Positions 55,858 to 63,858 of a stretch of DNA of 64,000 nucleotides are shown piece after piece. Positions within the stretch are counted from its first letter, which is position 1. Every line of letters starts with the position of its first letter. The stretch is from an uncultured Gemmatimonadota bacterium (GTDB lineage Bacteria; Gemmatimonadota; Gemmatimonadetes; Gemmatimonadales; Gemmatimonadaceae). The position numbers and the translations under genes were made by a program. The notes under the pieces are model-generated. The model had not been told where the DNA came from and made no database searches. It worked only from the letters and a program-made list of their open reading frames with translations. The stretch spans positions 159,637 to 223,636 of the forward strand of contig CADEDA010000005.1 in the NCBI GenBank assembly GCA_902825965.1. The letters are read 5' to 3'.

Positions 55858-57297
55858 ATGCTCCTCAAGCGCTTCTACGACGATGGCCTCGCCCAGGCCT
55901 CGTACCTCATCGGCTGCGCCAAGACGGGCGAAGCCATCGTCATCGATGCCAATCGCGACATCGCCCCGTACCTCGACGCGGCCGCGGCCGAGAAGCTGCG
56001 CATCACCCACATCACGGAGACGCACATCCACGCCGACTACGTCTCCGGCTCGCGCGAACTCGCGCGCGCCAGCGGCGGTCGCCTGTACCTCAGCGCCGAA
56101 GGCGGCAAGGACTGGCAGTACCGCTTCGCCGAGGACGATGGCGCGGTGCTCGTGCGCGACGGCGACGTGATCACCGTCGGCAACATCCGTCTCGAGGTGA
56201 TGCACACGCCCGGGCACACCCCGGAGCACCTCTCGTTCCTCGTCACCGACACCGCCGGCGCCACCGAACCCATGGGCATCCTCTCGGGCGACTTCGTGTT
56301 CGTGGGCGACGTGGGCCGACCGGACCTGCTCGAGAAGGCCGCGAAGGTGGCGAACACCATGGAAGCCGGTGCCAAGCAACTCTTCCGGTCACTCGACCGC
56401 TTCCGCGCCCTCCCCGACTACATCCAGGTCTGGCCCGGCCACGGCGCCGGCTCCGCCTGCGGCAAGGCCCTCGGCGCGGTGCCCACCTCCACCGTCGGGT
56501 ACGAGAAGCGCTTCAACTGGGGTGTCGCCACCACGGTCGAGTCCGACTTCGTGGCGATGGTGCTCGCCGGCCAGCCGGAGCCCCCGCTCTACTTCGCCGA
56601 GATGAAGCGTATCAATCGCGACGGCCCACGCGTGCTCGGCGGATTCCCCAAACCGGCGCGCGGCGACCGCGCCACGCTCGCCCGGGCGTTCGGCCAGGGC
56701 GTCGTCGTCATCGACACGCGTGCAGCGGCGGCATACGCCACGGCGCATGTGCCCGGCACGCTCAACGTCCCCATGTCCAAGACCTTCTCGACGTGGGCCG
56801 GGTGGCTCGTACGCTACGACCTCGACATCCATCTCATCGCCGACGACGAGGCGACCGTCACCCGAGCGGTGCGCGAGCTCGCGATGATCGGCCTCGACCG
56901 CGTCACCACGTGGTACGCCTCCGCGATCGTCGAGGAGTGGCGCGCCGCCGGCGGCCCGGTGGGGACCATCGCCAAGACCACCGTGTCCGCGCTCGCACCG
57001 CAGCTCACGCAGCACGACGTCACCGTGATCGACGTCCGCAACCGGAGCGAGTGGGAGGCCGGACACCTGCCCGGCGCGGTCCACATCCCCATCGGCTACC
57101 TCGCGGAACGCCTGGCCGAGATCCCGCGCGACAAACCCATCGTCGTGCAGTGCCAGAGCGGCGCGCGCTCGGCCATCGCGACCTCGGTGCTCCAGCGACT
57201 CGGTGTCACGCACGCGACCGACCTCGTCGGCGGCTACGCAGCCTGGCAGTCGGCGGGCTTCGAGGTCGTGCGCGACCGCGACGCGGTAGGGGTCTGA
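55858..57297 (+). CDS. Metallo-beta-lactamase / double rhodanese fusion, persulfide dioxygenase-like
   Basis: A 479-residue protein. The N-terminal metallo-beta-lactamase domain (about 1-255) has THIHADYVSG (His56, His58, Asp60), HTPGHTPEHL and SGDFVFVGDVGRPD, the iron-site set of ETHE1-type persulfide dioxygenases. Two rhodanese domains follow. The first (about 275-370) has Asp in the active loop (LIADDEAT), so it is inactive; the second (about 380-475) keeps Cys432 in VQCQSGARS. It probably oxidises glutathione persulfide to sulfite and transfers sulfane sulfur. The GxxDFVFVGD motif and length fit the Blh/CstB-like class. It lies between a TSUP permease and an ArsR regulator. Confidence 0.93.
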   Translation: MLLKRFYDDGLAQASYLIGCAKTGEAIVIDANRDIAPYLDAAAAEKLRITHITETHIHADYVSGSRELARASGGRLYLSAEGGKDWQYRFAEDDGAVLVRDGDVITVGNIRLEVMHTPGHTPEHLSFLVTDTAGATEPMGILSGDFVFVGDVGRPDLLEKAAKVANTMEAGAKQLFRSLDRFRALPDYIQVWPGHGAGSACGKALGAVPTSTVGYEKRFNWGVATTVESDFVAMVLAGQPEPPLYFAEMKRINRDGPRVLGGFPKPARGDRATLARAFGQGVVVIDTRAAAAYATAHVPGTLNVPMSKTFSTWAGWLVRYDLDIHLIADDEATVTRAVRELAMIGLDRVTTWYASAIVEEWRAAGGPVGTIAKTTVSALAPQLTQHDVTVIDVRNRSEWEAGHLPGAVHIPIGYLAERLAEIPRDKPIVVQCQSGARSAIATSVLQRLGVTHATDLVGGYAAWQSAGFEVVRDRDAVGV

Positions 57298-57299
57298 GC

Positions 57300-57635
57300 A
57301 TGGTCCCCAAGGTGATGACCCCGGCCCTGCTCCGCGAGCTCTCCGAGCGCTTCAAGGCGCTCGGCGAGCCCGCGCGACTGCAGCTCCTGGCCGCGCTCCG
57401 CGCCGGGGAGCAGAGCGTCTCCGATCTCGTCGCGTCCACCGGACTCGGCCAGGCCAACGTGTCCAAGCACCTGCAGCTCCTCTGCGCGGCGGGGTTCATC
57501 TCGCGACGCAAGGAAGGCACGTTCGCGTACTACGCCCTCGCGGACGCGGACGTGTTCCAGCTCTGTGACCTCATGTGCGGCCGCATCGAAGCCGAGCAGC
57601 GCGAACGTCGCGCCGCACTCAAGCTCGCGCGTTGA
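57300..57635 (+). CDS. ArsR-family regulator of the sulfur operon
   Basis: A 111-residue winged-helix protein starting at ATG 57300, 2 bases after the previous stop. Motifs are LSERFKALGEPARLQLLAAL, VSDLVASTGLGQANVSKHLQLLCAAGF and the wing RRKEGTFAYYAL. It has three cysteines (62, 89 and 93). BigR/SqrR sensors use two cysteines that form a tetrasulfide; the positions here differ, so sulfur sensing by Cys62 with Cys89 or Cys93 is only a possibility. It is the last gene of the operon and probably represses it. Confidence 0.9.
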   Translation: MVPKVMTPALLRELSERFKALGEPARLQLLAALRAGEQSVSDLVASTGLGQANVSKHLQLLCAAGFISRRKEGTFAYYALADADVFQLCDLMCGRIEAEQRERRAALKLAR

Positions 57636-57855
57636 CGTCCGCGTCGGGCCGTGCGCGCCGCAGCGCCCGGCCCGTCCGCAACAGGTCGATCGCCCAGCAG
57701 GCCGCAAGCACCACGGCGCCGAGTTCCAGCGGCGGGTACGCACCCACGGCGCGCCAGGTCAGCAGGCCACTCGCCCCGAACGACGCGAGCCCGCTCCAGG
57801 CGATCCAGCACTGGACCTCGAAGCTGAGCGGACGGCGCCACCGCGACGCCGGCAT
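57619..57855 (-). CDS. Unrecognised small membrane protein in photosynthesis operon
   Basis: A 78-residue protein, probably with two transmembrane helices (about 16-36 and 42-60), a basic N-terminus (MPASRWRRP) and a basic tail. The ATG at 57855 overlaps the stop of puhE by one base (TGATG), so it is translationally coupled to the photosynthesis operon. I know no family for it. Size and place recall the small assembly or light-harvesting-related membrane peptides of purple bacteria, but the His that would bind bacteriochlorophyll in an LH helix is absent. The 3' end overlaps the tail of the convergent arsR gene by 17 bases. Confidence 0.65.
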   Translation of the reverse strand: MPASRWRRPLSFEVQCWIAWSGLASFGASGLLTWRAVGAYPPLELGAVVLAACWAIDLLRTGRALRRARPDADVNARA

Positions 57856-58685
57856 CAGGTCCCCCGCACCTTGAGGAAGGAGTCCCACGGCGTGGTGTCG
57901 AGGGCGACGCCAAGCACGAGGAACTCCAGCACGGCGAGCGCGAGGATGGTCGCATGGAGCACCTGCGCCTGGCGCGCCCCGCTCGAGCCCCCCGTGCACG
58001 CGCGCCAACCCACCCAGCACGCGGCGACCGACACCACCGCGATGCTGACGGCGAGGAAGACGGAGTTCTCCGGCGGCCCGAAGAACCGCGCGAGATGGGC
58101 GAGGTGCGGTGGCAGGAAGTTCGCCGCCGGATTCTCCACGCCGAAGAACACGTTCAGCTTCGCGACCTGCTGCACCGCCCAGAAGAGCGCCAAGGCCCAT
58201 GCACCGGTGCGATTCGCCGCGCCACGCGTGCCCCAGGCCGCGAGCCCGATCAGTGCGATGCTGGCGAGGTCACTCCACAGCGTCGCCGCGATCGCCGATG
58301 GCACCAATGCCCAGGCCGGCGCCGCCGGCAATGCGCCCTGCGGCGCGATCCCGGTGAGTACGCCGCCGTAGAACAGCACCGAGATCCAACCCCACAGCAG
58401 CGCACCACCCAGGAACGACCGCCGCACCGCAGGTGGCGTCAGTTCCGCACGCGTCGCGCGCATCTCGTGCCAGCCCAGCAGCGCCAGCCCCGTCGCGAGC
58501 AACACGGCCGCGCTGCGCGTCGCGCCACTCCGCTGCATCGCGATGATGAGCCCGGTGGCGACCCACCAGAAGACGACCACCAGCGCGATGCCGCGTCGCC
58601 AGAGCGTCCCACGCGACGCGGATGCCGCATCCGCGGCGCGGTCGGCCTCCAACGGGACCGGCAGCACGACGACACGCTCGTGCAT
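57855..58685 (-). CDS. puhE: Photosynthetic complex assembly protein PuhE (DUF3623)
   Basis: A 276-residue membrane protein with about seven helices. The diagnostic pattern is VVVFWWVATGLIIAMQR near residue 40 and AVQQVAKLNVFFGVENP with NFLPPHLAHLARFFG near residue 170, typical of PuhE. In purple bacteria PuhE tunes pigment supply and assembly of the reaction centre-LH1 core; its loss changes bacteriochlorophyll synthesis. The ATG overlaps the bchD stop by one base (TGATG). The gene is normally near puhA/acsF, so its place after bchD is a cluster-specific feature. Confidence 0.9.
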   Translation of the reverse strand: MHERVVVLPVPLEADRAADAASASRGTLWRRGIALVVVFWWVATGLIIAMQRSGATRSAAVLLATGLALLGWHEMRATRAELTPPAVRRSFLGGALLWGWISVLFYGGVLTGIAPQGALPAAPAWALVPSAIAATLWSDLASIALIGLAAWGTRGAANRTGAWALALFWAVQQVAKLNVFFGVENPAANFLPPHLAHLARFFGPPENSVFLAVSIAVVSVAACWVGWRACTGGSSGARQAQVLHATILALAVLEFLVLGVALDTTPWDSFLKVRGT

Positions 58686-60433
58686 CAGCCACGCACCGGC
58701 ATCACGGCCTTCACCGCCTCGTGGATCTCGCGAGCATCGTTCCGCGGGAGGGTCACGTACCGCGCGCCCATCGCGGCCGCGAGCCGCTCGGCCACGGCAC
58801 TCGGGCGCGGCGCGGTGTCGATGAGGATGCTGCTGCCGCCCAGCGCTCGCAGCGCGGCCGCGGAGGCCAGTGCGTCCGCCTCCGCAGCGGGGCGGCCTGG
58901 TGTGCCATCACGCGCGATGTTCGCCCGCGCGTCGGTCAGGAACACGGCCACCGTCTCCTGGCCCGCACGACGTGCCTGCGCCACCAGTTCACGCATGCGG
59001 TCGATCGCACTCGCCAGCGGCGTACCGCCGCCGCCCGGCAGCGCCGCCAGCGCGCGCTTCGCGGCCGCGATCGCGCGCGTCGGCGGCAGCAGGACATCCG
59101 CGCGCGTGCCGCGGAAGGCGACCAACCCCACCTCATCGCGACGCGCATACGACTCGGCCAGCAGCAGCTCCACCGCGCCCTTGGCCTCCGCCATGCGGTG
59201 CACCGCCGCCGATCCGGAGGCGTCCACGCAGAACAGCGCCGTGGTCCCCGCGGGTTCGAACAAGCGCCGGAGCCGGAAGTCGTCCCGCCGCACCTGCACG
59301 CCCACGGCGCCGGTCCGCTGCCGACGCCGGATCGTCTGCCACGGCGCAGCGGCACGCAGCGTCTCGAGCAGGTCCAGCCTTCCACCGGAGCGCGGGTCAC
59401 CGCGGCGCGTACCCACTTGCCGGCCGCGCGTCCCGCCGGCGCGGTCCGCACCCGCGCGACCGCCCGTCGTGCGCCGAGCGGCCGGCGCGTCACCACCCGT
59501 GGTCAGCGACACCGGCAGCGTCGTGCGAGCTGCCCGGACCATCAACTCCTCGAGTTCGCGGACCTCGTCCTGCGACGGCGCCGCGGCATCGTCGCGCTCC
59601 TCGCGCGACTCCGGTTCCGCTGGTGGCGGATCCGGCGCGTCGTCGCGCACATCGTCGGGCGCGGGGATTCGCGTCGCGCGAGGCCCGAGCACCAGCGCCG
59701 CAGCGACCGCGAGATCATCGTCGCCCACCAGCCGGCGGCCCTCGAGTGCCGCGTGCGCGCGCGCGGCACGCATCGCGAAGAGCACGGCCCGCAGGGAGTC
59801 GATCCCCAGGCGAGCGGCAAGCACGACCAGCGCCTGCATGCCTTCGCCACCGATCTCGACGTGCGGCAATCGCGCGCGCGCGGAGGCGATCATGCCCGGC
59901 AGCGCGGCACGCGCCTGCGCGTCGTCCGGCGCATCCTCCTGCGGGCGTCCGTCGAGCGAGAGGTGGAAGGCGAGTCGGTCGGCCAAGGCCGGATGGGCGC
60001 GCTCGTCCACGCCGTCGCCTTCGTCCAACGCGATCACGGCGATGCGTGCCGGCACGCGATCCGCGGCGAGTCCGCGAGGTGCCGGAGCCATCTGCGTGTC
60101 GAGCGCCTGGCCGAGTCGCGCCACCAACCCCTCGCTCGCGCGCTCCGCGCTCGGGAGCACGAGCACGCCGCCGTCGGTCGCCGCCAGCAATCCGTGCTCG
60201 GCAACCGGCCGCCCCTCGGCCAGCGTACGTGCGAGGTCGATCCCACCCAACAGACGGTCATCGGGGATGGTGACCGGCAATCGTCGGGTCACGGTGCCGT
60301 GGGGCAAGGCCGCGCGAAGGGTCTCCAGCCACGCCTCGCTGTGGTCATAGCGGAGCGCGCGCAGCCACACCCCACCGAGCCCGGCAGGGTCGACGGCAAG
60401 CAGCCGCGCCGCGACGACCGGTCCGGCACTCAC
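58685..60433 (-). CDS. bchD: Magnesium chelatase subunit BchD
   Basis: A 582-residue protein starting at GTG 60433, which overlaps the bchI stop as GTGA. The N-terminal 210 residues are an AAA-like domain without a Walker A motif (ATVRRL-type degenerate region), the middle has an acidic, Pro-rich linker (about 255-275), and the C-terminus is a von Willebrand A domain with the MIDAS motif DASGS (Asp404, Ser406, Ser408). BchD forms a hexameric ring with BchI and works with BchH to insert Mg2+ into protoporphyrin IX, the first committed step of bacteriochlorophyll synthesis. Length is at the lower end for BchD. Confidence 0.96.
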   Translation of the reverse strand: MSAGPVVAARLLAVDPAGLGGVWLRALRYDHSEAWLETLRAALPHGTVTRRLPVTIPDDRLLGGIDLARTLAEGRPVAEHGLLAATDGGVLVLPSAERASEGLVARLGQALDTQMAPAPRGLAADRVPARIAVIALDEGDGVDERAHPALADRLAFHLSLDGRPQEDAPDDAQARAALPGMIASARARLPHVEIGGEGMQALVVLAARLGIDSLRAVLFAMRAARAHAALEGRRLVGDDDLAVAAALVLGPRATRIPAPDDVRDDAPDPPPAEPESREERDDAAAPSQDEVRELEELMVRAARTTLPVSLTTGGDAPAARRTTGGRAGADRAGGTRGRQVGTRRGDPRSGGRLDLLETLRAAAPWQTIRRRQRTGAVGVQVRRDDFRLRRLFEPAGTTALFCVDASGSAAVHRMAEAKGAVELLLAESYARRDEVGLVAFRGTRADVLLPPTRAIAAAKRALAALPGGGGTPLASAIDRMRELVAQARRAGQETVAVFLTDARANIARDGTPGRPAAEADALASAAALRALGGSSILIDTAPRPSAVAERLAAAMGARYVTLPRNDAREIHEAVKAVMPVRG

Positions 60434-61458
60434 GCGCCGAAGCGCTCCTGCAGCGCCCGTTCGATGCGCGCCGTGGAGCCGACATCATCGAGCACGTTGC
60501 GCCGCAAGCGATGGCGGAGCGCACTCGCGGCGATCGCACGCAGGTGCGACGACGTCACCGTCCGTGCGCCGTCCAACGCCGCCGTCGCCCGAGCCGCGCG
60601 CAGCAGCGCGAGCTCCCCACGCACGCCGTCCGTCCCCACCGCGGCGCACAACGCGGCAGCATGGTGCAGCACCTCGTCCGGCACCGTGAGTCTCTCGAGC
60701 CGCTTGCGCGCCTTCTCCACGCGTTGGCGCGTGGCGTCGTCGGAGCCGGCCCACGCCGCGGCGAACCCGTCCGGATCCCGATCGAAGGCGTCGCGTCGCT
60801 TGATGACCTCCACGCGTTCGGCCAGGTCGGTCGTGGTCGTGACCTCCACCGAGAGCCCGAAGCGATCGAGCAATTGTGGACGCAGGTCGCCCTCCTCAGG
60901 GTTGCCGCTGCCCACCAAGACGAATCGCGCCGGATGCCGGATGCTGATGCCTTCGCGCTCCACCACATTCTCGCCCGTGGCCGCGACGTCGAGCAGCAGG
61001 TCCACGAGGTGGTCCTCGAGCAGGTTGATCTCGTCGACGTAGAGGTAGCCGCGGTGGGCGCGGGCGAGCAGTCCCGGCTCGAAGGCCTTCTCGCCCTTGG
61101 TGAGCGCGCGCTCGAGATCGAGTGCGCCCACGACACGGTCCTCGGTGGCGCCGAGCGGGAGGTCCACCACCGGCACCGTCCGCGATTCGCTGCGCAGTCG
61201 CGTGCCCTCGCGCTCACGCGCCTGGCACTCGGTGCACTTGCGTCCGTTGGCTTTGGGATCGCAGCCGTAGCGACAGCCTGCAACGACCGGGATGCTGGGA
61301 AGCAGCGCGGGCAGCGCCCGCACGGCGGTGGACTTGGCGGTCCCGCGATGGCCGAGGATGAGGACCCCTCCTATGGAAGGGTCCACCGCCGTCAGCAGGA
61401 TCGCCCGCTTCATCTCGTCCTGTCCGACGATGGCCGAGAAGGGGAATGGGCTGTGCAC
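60430..61458 (-). CDS. bchI: Magnesium chelatase ATPase subunit BchI
   Basis: A 342-residue AAA+ protein, usual length, starting at GTG 61458 with GGAG 6 bases upstream. Walker A reads GHRGTAKST (residues 36-44; Ala replaces the usual Gly before Lys), followed by the four-cysteine insertion Cys62, 66, 75 and 78 seen in many BchI proteins, Walker B YLYVDEINLL, sensor I SGNPEEG and the arginine finger region RPQLLDRFGL. It provides ATP hydrolysis for Mg chelation. First gene of the bchI-bchD-puhE-orf78 operon, divergent from crtF with a PpsR-like box between them. Confidence 0.97.
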   Translation of the reverse strand: MHSPFPFSAIVGQDEMKRAILLTAVDPSIGGVLILGHRGTAKSTAVRALPALLPSIPVVAGCRYGCDPKANGRKCTECQAREREGTRLRSESRTVPVVDLPLGATEDRVVGALDLERALTKGEKAFEPGLLARAHRGYLYVDEINLLEDHLVDLLLDVAATGENVVEREGISIRHPARFVLVGSGNPEEGDLRPQLLDRFGLSVEVTTTTDLAERVEVIKRRDAFDRDPDGFAAAWAGSDDATRQRVEKARKRLERLTVPDEVLHHAAALCAAVGTDGVRGELALLRAARATAALDGARTVTSSHLRAIAASALRHRLRRNVLDDVGSTARIERALQERFGA

Positions 61459-61508
61459 CGCGTCTCCGGGGGAAGGGTGGCAGGACGAGTTTACGGCCGC
61501 GGCGCCAT

Positions 61509-61526
61509 TGTCGCAATAGTCTGACA
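61509..61526. promoter_or_regulatory. PpsR/CrtJ-type box between bchI and crtF
   Basis: TGTCG-N8-TGACA matches the TGT-N12-ACA consensus exactly. It lies 50 bases upstream of bchI and upstream of the crtF promoter, so one dimeric repressor could serve both directions. Assignment rests on the motif and on its place in a photosynthesis gene cluster. Confidence 0.7.
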
Positions 61527-61546
61527 GTACAAAACGTCTGGGTCTC

Positions 61547-61573
61547 TTGACACAATGGGATTTCGACCCTAAT
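61547..61573 (+). promoter_or_regulatory. Likely sigma-70-type promoter of crtF
   Basis: TTGACA (61547-61552) is a perfect -35 hexamer. A -10 element is less sharp: CCTAAT at 61568-61573 (15-base spacer) or TAATGT at 61570-61575 (17-base spacer). The region is less G+C-rich than its surroundings. Confidence 0.55.
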
Positions 61574-61638
61574 GTCGCGCAGCGCGAACGGCCCCGCAGG
61601 TCCTGGGGCGCTCGTTTCCCCCCACCGCATGCGGAACG

Positions 61639-62808
61639 ATGGGATCCCGAGAGTCAGCGATCGCAGGAGTGTCGCTTCGAGACGATCCCGTCCCGCTGAC
61701 TTGGCGTGATCGGCTGCTCGCCTGGCGCGACGCCATCCAGTCGAGTCCGCGGTTCCAGCGGTGGGCGGCTTCGTTCCCGTTCACTCGGGCGATCGCGCTC
61801 CGCCGTTCGCGAGCGTTGTTCGACCTGACGGCGGGGTTCGTGTACACGCAGACCCTCACGGCATGTGTGCGTGTGGGGCTGTTCGACTTCCTCGCCGAGC
61901 GTCCGAGGACCCGCGCCGAGATCTCGGCGCACATCGGGATCCCGGTGGAGGAAACCGAGCGGCTACTGCGAGCTGCCGTCGCGTTGCGCCTGGTGCAGGG
62001 ACGTTCGAACGATCGGTATGGGTGCGGGCCGATGGGCGCACCGCTCATCGGGAATGAAGGGTTGGTTCGCATGATCGAGCACAACTCGCTGCTCTACAAC
62101 GACTTAGCCGACCCGATCGCGTTCTTTCGCAGTTCATCGAGCAGTAACAAGGCAGTTTTGCAGCACTTTCCGTACACTAGTGTAGCGAATCCGGAGAACT
62201 TCGGTCGTGAGGTGGTCGCAGACTACTCTGCGCTCATGGCCGAGACCGTCCGCCCGTTGGCGGACGACATCTTGGACCGCTTTTCATTGAATGGCCGGAG
62301 CACCCTGCTGGACGTCGGGGGAGGTGAGGGTGCGTTTCTGGCCGAGGTCGCGTGGCGGTATCAGGGGCTGAAGTTGAAGCTGTTCGACCTCCCTGCAGTG
62401 GTTGAGGGAGCGAAGGTACGTCTGGCCCGGCTGGGGCTTGTAGGGCGGGTGGAATTGTCCGGGGGGAACTTTCATCAGGACCCTCTCCCAGTCGGTGCCG
62501 ACGTAATCACCTTGGTGCGAGTGCTGCTCGACCATGACGACGACTCGGTCCTGCAGCTGCTGCACAAGGTGAAGCGGGCGCTCGAGCCAGGCGGTGTGTT
62601 GCTCATCGTGGAGCCGTTCTCCGGTGTGCGCGGAGCGGAGACCGTGGGTGACGCGTACTTCGGCCTGTACCTCCGGGCGATGGGCCGCGGTCGCGCGAGG
62701 CGTGCAGACGAGCTGCGCGCCTTGCTCGCCAAGGCCGGATTCGGCCGATCGCGCGTGCACCGGACCCGGTATCCGGTGTACGCCGGCCTCATTTCCGCCA
62801 CCCACTGA
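61639..62808 (+). CDS. crtF: Demethylspheroidene O-methyltransferase CrtF
   Basis: A 389-residue methyltransferase. An N-terminal winged-helix dimerisation domain (about 50-155) is followed by the SAM-binding domain with LLDVGGGEGAFLAEV (about 223-237), LKLFDLPAVVE, GRVELSGGNFHQDPLP and VRVLLDHDDD with the catalytic His-Asp. The length and pattern are those of plant-type O-methyltransferases that include CrtF, which methylates the tertiary hydroxyl of carotenoids in purple bacteria. Place next to bchC and bchX supports the name. The middle (62050-62500) is less G+C-rich than the rest. ATG 61639 is the only good start. Confidence 0.92.
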   Translation: MGSRESAIAGVSLRDDPVPLTWRDRLLAWRDAIQSSPRFQRWAASFPFTRAIALRRSRALFDLTAGFVYTQTLTACVRVGLFDFLAERPRTRAEISAHIGIPVEETERLLRAAVALRLVQGRSNDRYGCGPMGAPLIGNEGLVRMIEHNSLLYNDLADPIAFFRSSSSSNKAVLQHFPYTSVANPENFGREVVADYSALMAETVRPLADDILDRFSLNGRSTLLDVGGGEGAFLAEVAWRYQGLKLKLFDLPAVVEGAKVRLARLGLVGRVELSGGNFHQDPLPVGADVITLVRVLLDHDDDSVLQLLHKVKRALEPGGVLLIVEPFSGVRGAETVGDAYFGLYLRAMGRGRARRADELRALLAKAGFGRSRVHRTRYPVYAGLISATH

Positions 62809-62843
62809 ACATCGAACTACCCAGACCGGAGTCTCGGACTGCC

Positions 62844-62872
62844 TCAACTGTCAGAGTTACTTGACGGATAAT
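62844..62872 (+). promoter_or_regulatory. Likely bchC promoter
   Basis: GATAAT at 62867-62872 matches five of six bases of the -10 consensus, and TCAACT at 62844-62849 is a weak -35 at 17 bases. The -10 sits exactly in the 8-base gap between two PpsR-like boxes, so bound repressor should block RNA polymerase. Confidence 0.5.
62849..62866. promoter_or_regulatory. PpsR/CrtJ-type box 1 upstream of bchC
   Basis: TGTCA-N8-TGACG is one base off the TGT-N12-ACA consensus and symmetrical in 4 of 5 arm bases. Box 2 follows after 8 bases. Confidence 0.65.
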
Positions 62873-62874
62873 GG

Positions 62875-62892
62875 TGTAAGCTGCACGTTACT
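62875..62892. promoter_or_regulatory. PpsR/CrtJ-type box 2 upstream of bchC
   Basis: TGTAA-N8-TTACT has one mismatch to the TGT-N12-ACA consensus and inner arms TAA/TTA paired. The start of this box lies 26 bases after that of box 1, giving the same spacing known for the bchC operator of Rhodobacter capsulatus. Confidence 0.65.
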
Positions 62893-62922
62893 GTTCTCGC
62901 TGTCCCCTTCTGCAAGGCTGCT

Positions 62923-63858
62923 GTGCAAACACTCGCCGTCGTCTTCGACCAGCCACGCCAGCTCTCGCTGCGCGAGCTCACGCTCGCGTCGGTGGGAGCG
63001 GCGGACGTCGTCGTCGACATCGACTGGTCCTCGATCAGCGCTGGCACCGAGCGCCTTCTATGGGAAGGACGCATGCCGGCGTTCCCCGGGCTCGGATACC
63101 CGCTGGTGCCCGGATACGAGTCCGTCGGACGTGTCGTCGACGCGGGGCCCGACGCCCGCGTCGCCGTGGGCACCACGGTCTTCGTGCCGGGGGCGAACTG
63201 CTTCGGCGATGTGCGCGGACTCTTCGGCGGCGCGGCACGACGCATCGTCTCGCCTGCCGCGCGACTCATCGCCGTCGATGCAGCCCTCGGCGAGCGCGCC
63301 ACGCTGCTCGCACTCGGGGCCACCGCGTATCACGCGATCCGGGCCGGCGCGCGGTTGCCGGACCTGATCGTCGGGCACGGCATCTTCGGACGGCTGGCCG
63401 CGCGCATCACGCGCGCACTCGGTGGTGAGCTCACCGTGTGGGAGCGGCAGCCGCTGCGCCGCGGCGGCGCACTCGACTACCGCGTGACCGACGCGGCAGA
63501 CGATCCGCGGCGCGACTATCACTGTGTCTTCGATGCGAGCGGCGACGCAGCGCTGCTCGACACGCTGATCCTGCGCCTGGCGAAGGGCGGCGAGATCGTG
63601 CTCGCCGGGTTCTACGCCACACCCATCAGCTTCGCCTTCCCGCCCGCCTTCATGAAGGAGGCGCGACTCCGGGTCGCCGCGGAGTGGGCGCCCGGCGACC
63701 TCGCCGCCGTGCTCGACCTCGTCCGTGCGGGTGCCCTCTCGCTCGACGGGCTCATCACCGATCTCTCCCCCGCCGATCGCGCAGCCGACGCCTACCGCGC
63801 CGCCTTCGACGATCCCTCCTGCCTCAAGATGGTCCTCGACTGGAGAACGCGCTCATGA
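62923..63858 (+). CDS. bchC: 3-hydroxyethyl-bacteriochlorophyllide a dehydrogenase BchC
   Basis: A 311-residue medium-chain dehydrogenase-like protein of normal BchC length, starting at GTG 62923. Motifs are SISAGTERLLWEGRMPAFPGLGYPLVPGYESVG at the start and LPDLIVGHGIFGRLAARI as the nucleotide-binding site. BchC oxidises the 3-hydroxyethyl group to the 3-acetyl group during bacteriochlorophyll a synthesis. It is coupled to bchX by an ATGA overlap. Its promoter region contains two PpsR-type boxes. The downstream order crtF-bchC-bchX equals that of purple bacteria, a pattern tied to lateral transfer of the whole cluster into Gemmatimonadota. Confidence 0.96.
   Translation: MQTLAVVFDQPRQLSLRELTLASVGAADVVVDIDWSSISAGTERLLWEGRMPAFPGLGYPLVPGYESVGRVVDAGPDARVAVGTTVFVPGANCFGDVRGLFGGAARRIVSPAARLIAVDAALGERATLLALGATAYHAIRAGARLPDLIVGHGIFGRLAARITRALGGELTVWERQPLRRGGALDYRVTDAADDPRRDYHCVFDASGDAALLDTLILRLAKGGEIVLAGFYATPISFAFPPAFMKEARLRVAAEWAPGDLAAVLDLVRAGALSLDGLITDLSPADRAADAYRAAFDDPSCLKMVLDWRTRS

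Noticed and set aside
57855..58685. The puhE product as an ordinary transporter
   Set aside because: The LNVFFGVENP and FLPPHLAHL pattern and position after bchD fit DUF3623/PuhE far better.
61573..61590. A further TGT-N12-ACG between bchI and crtF
   Set aside because: The inner arms TCG/GAA do not pair and the match is only to the outer bases, so it is likely chance.
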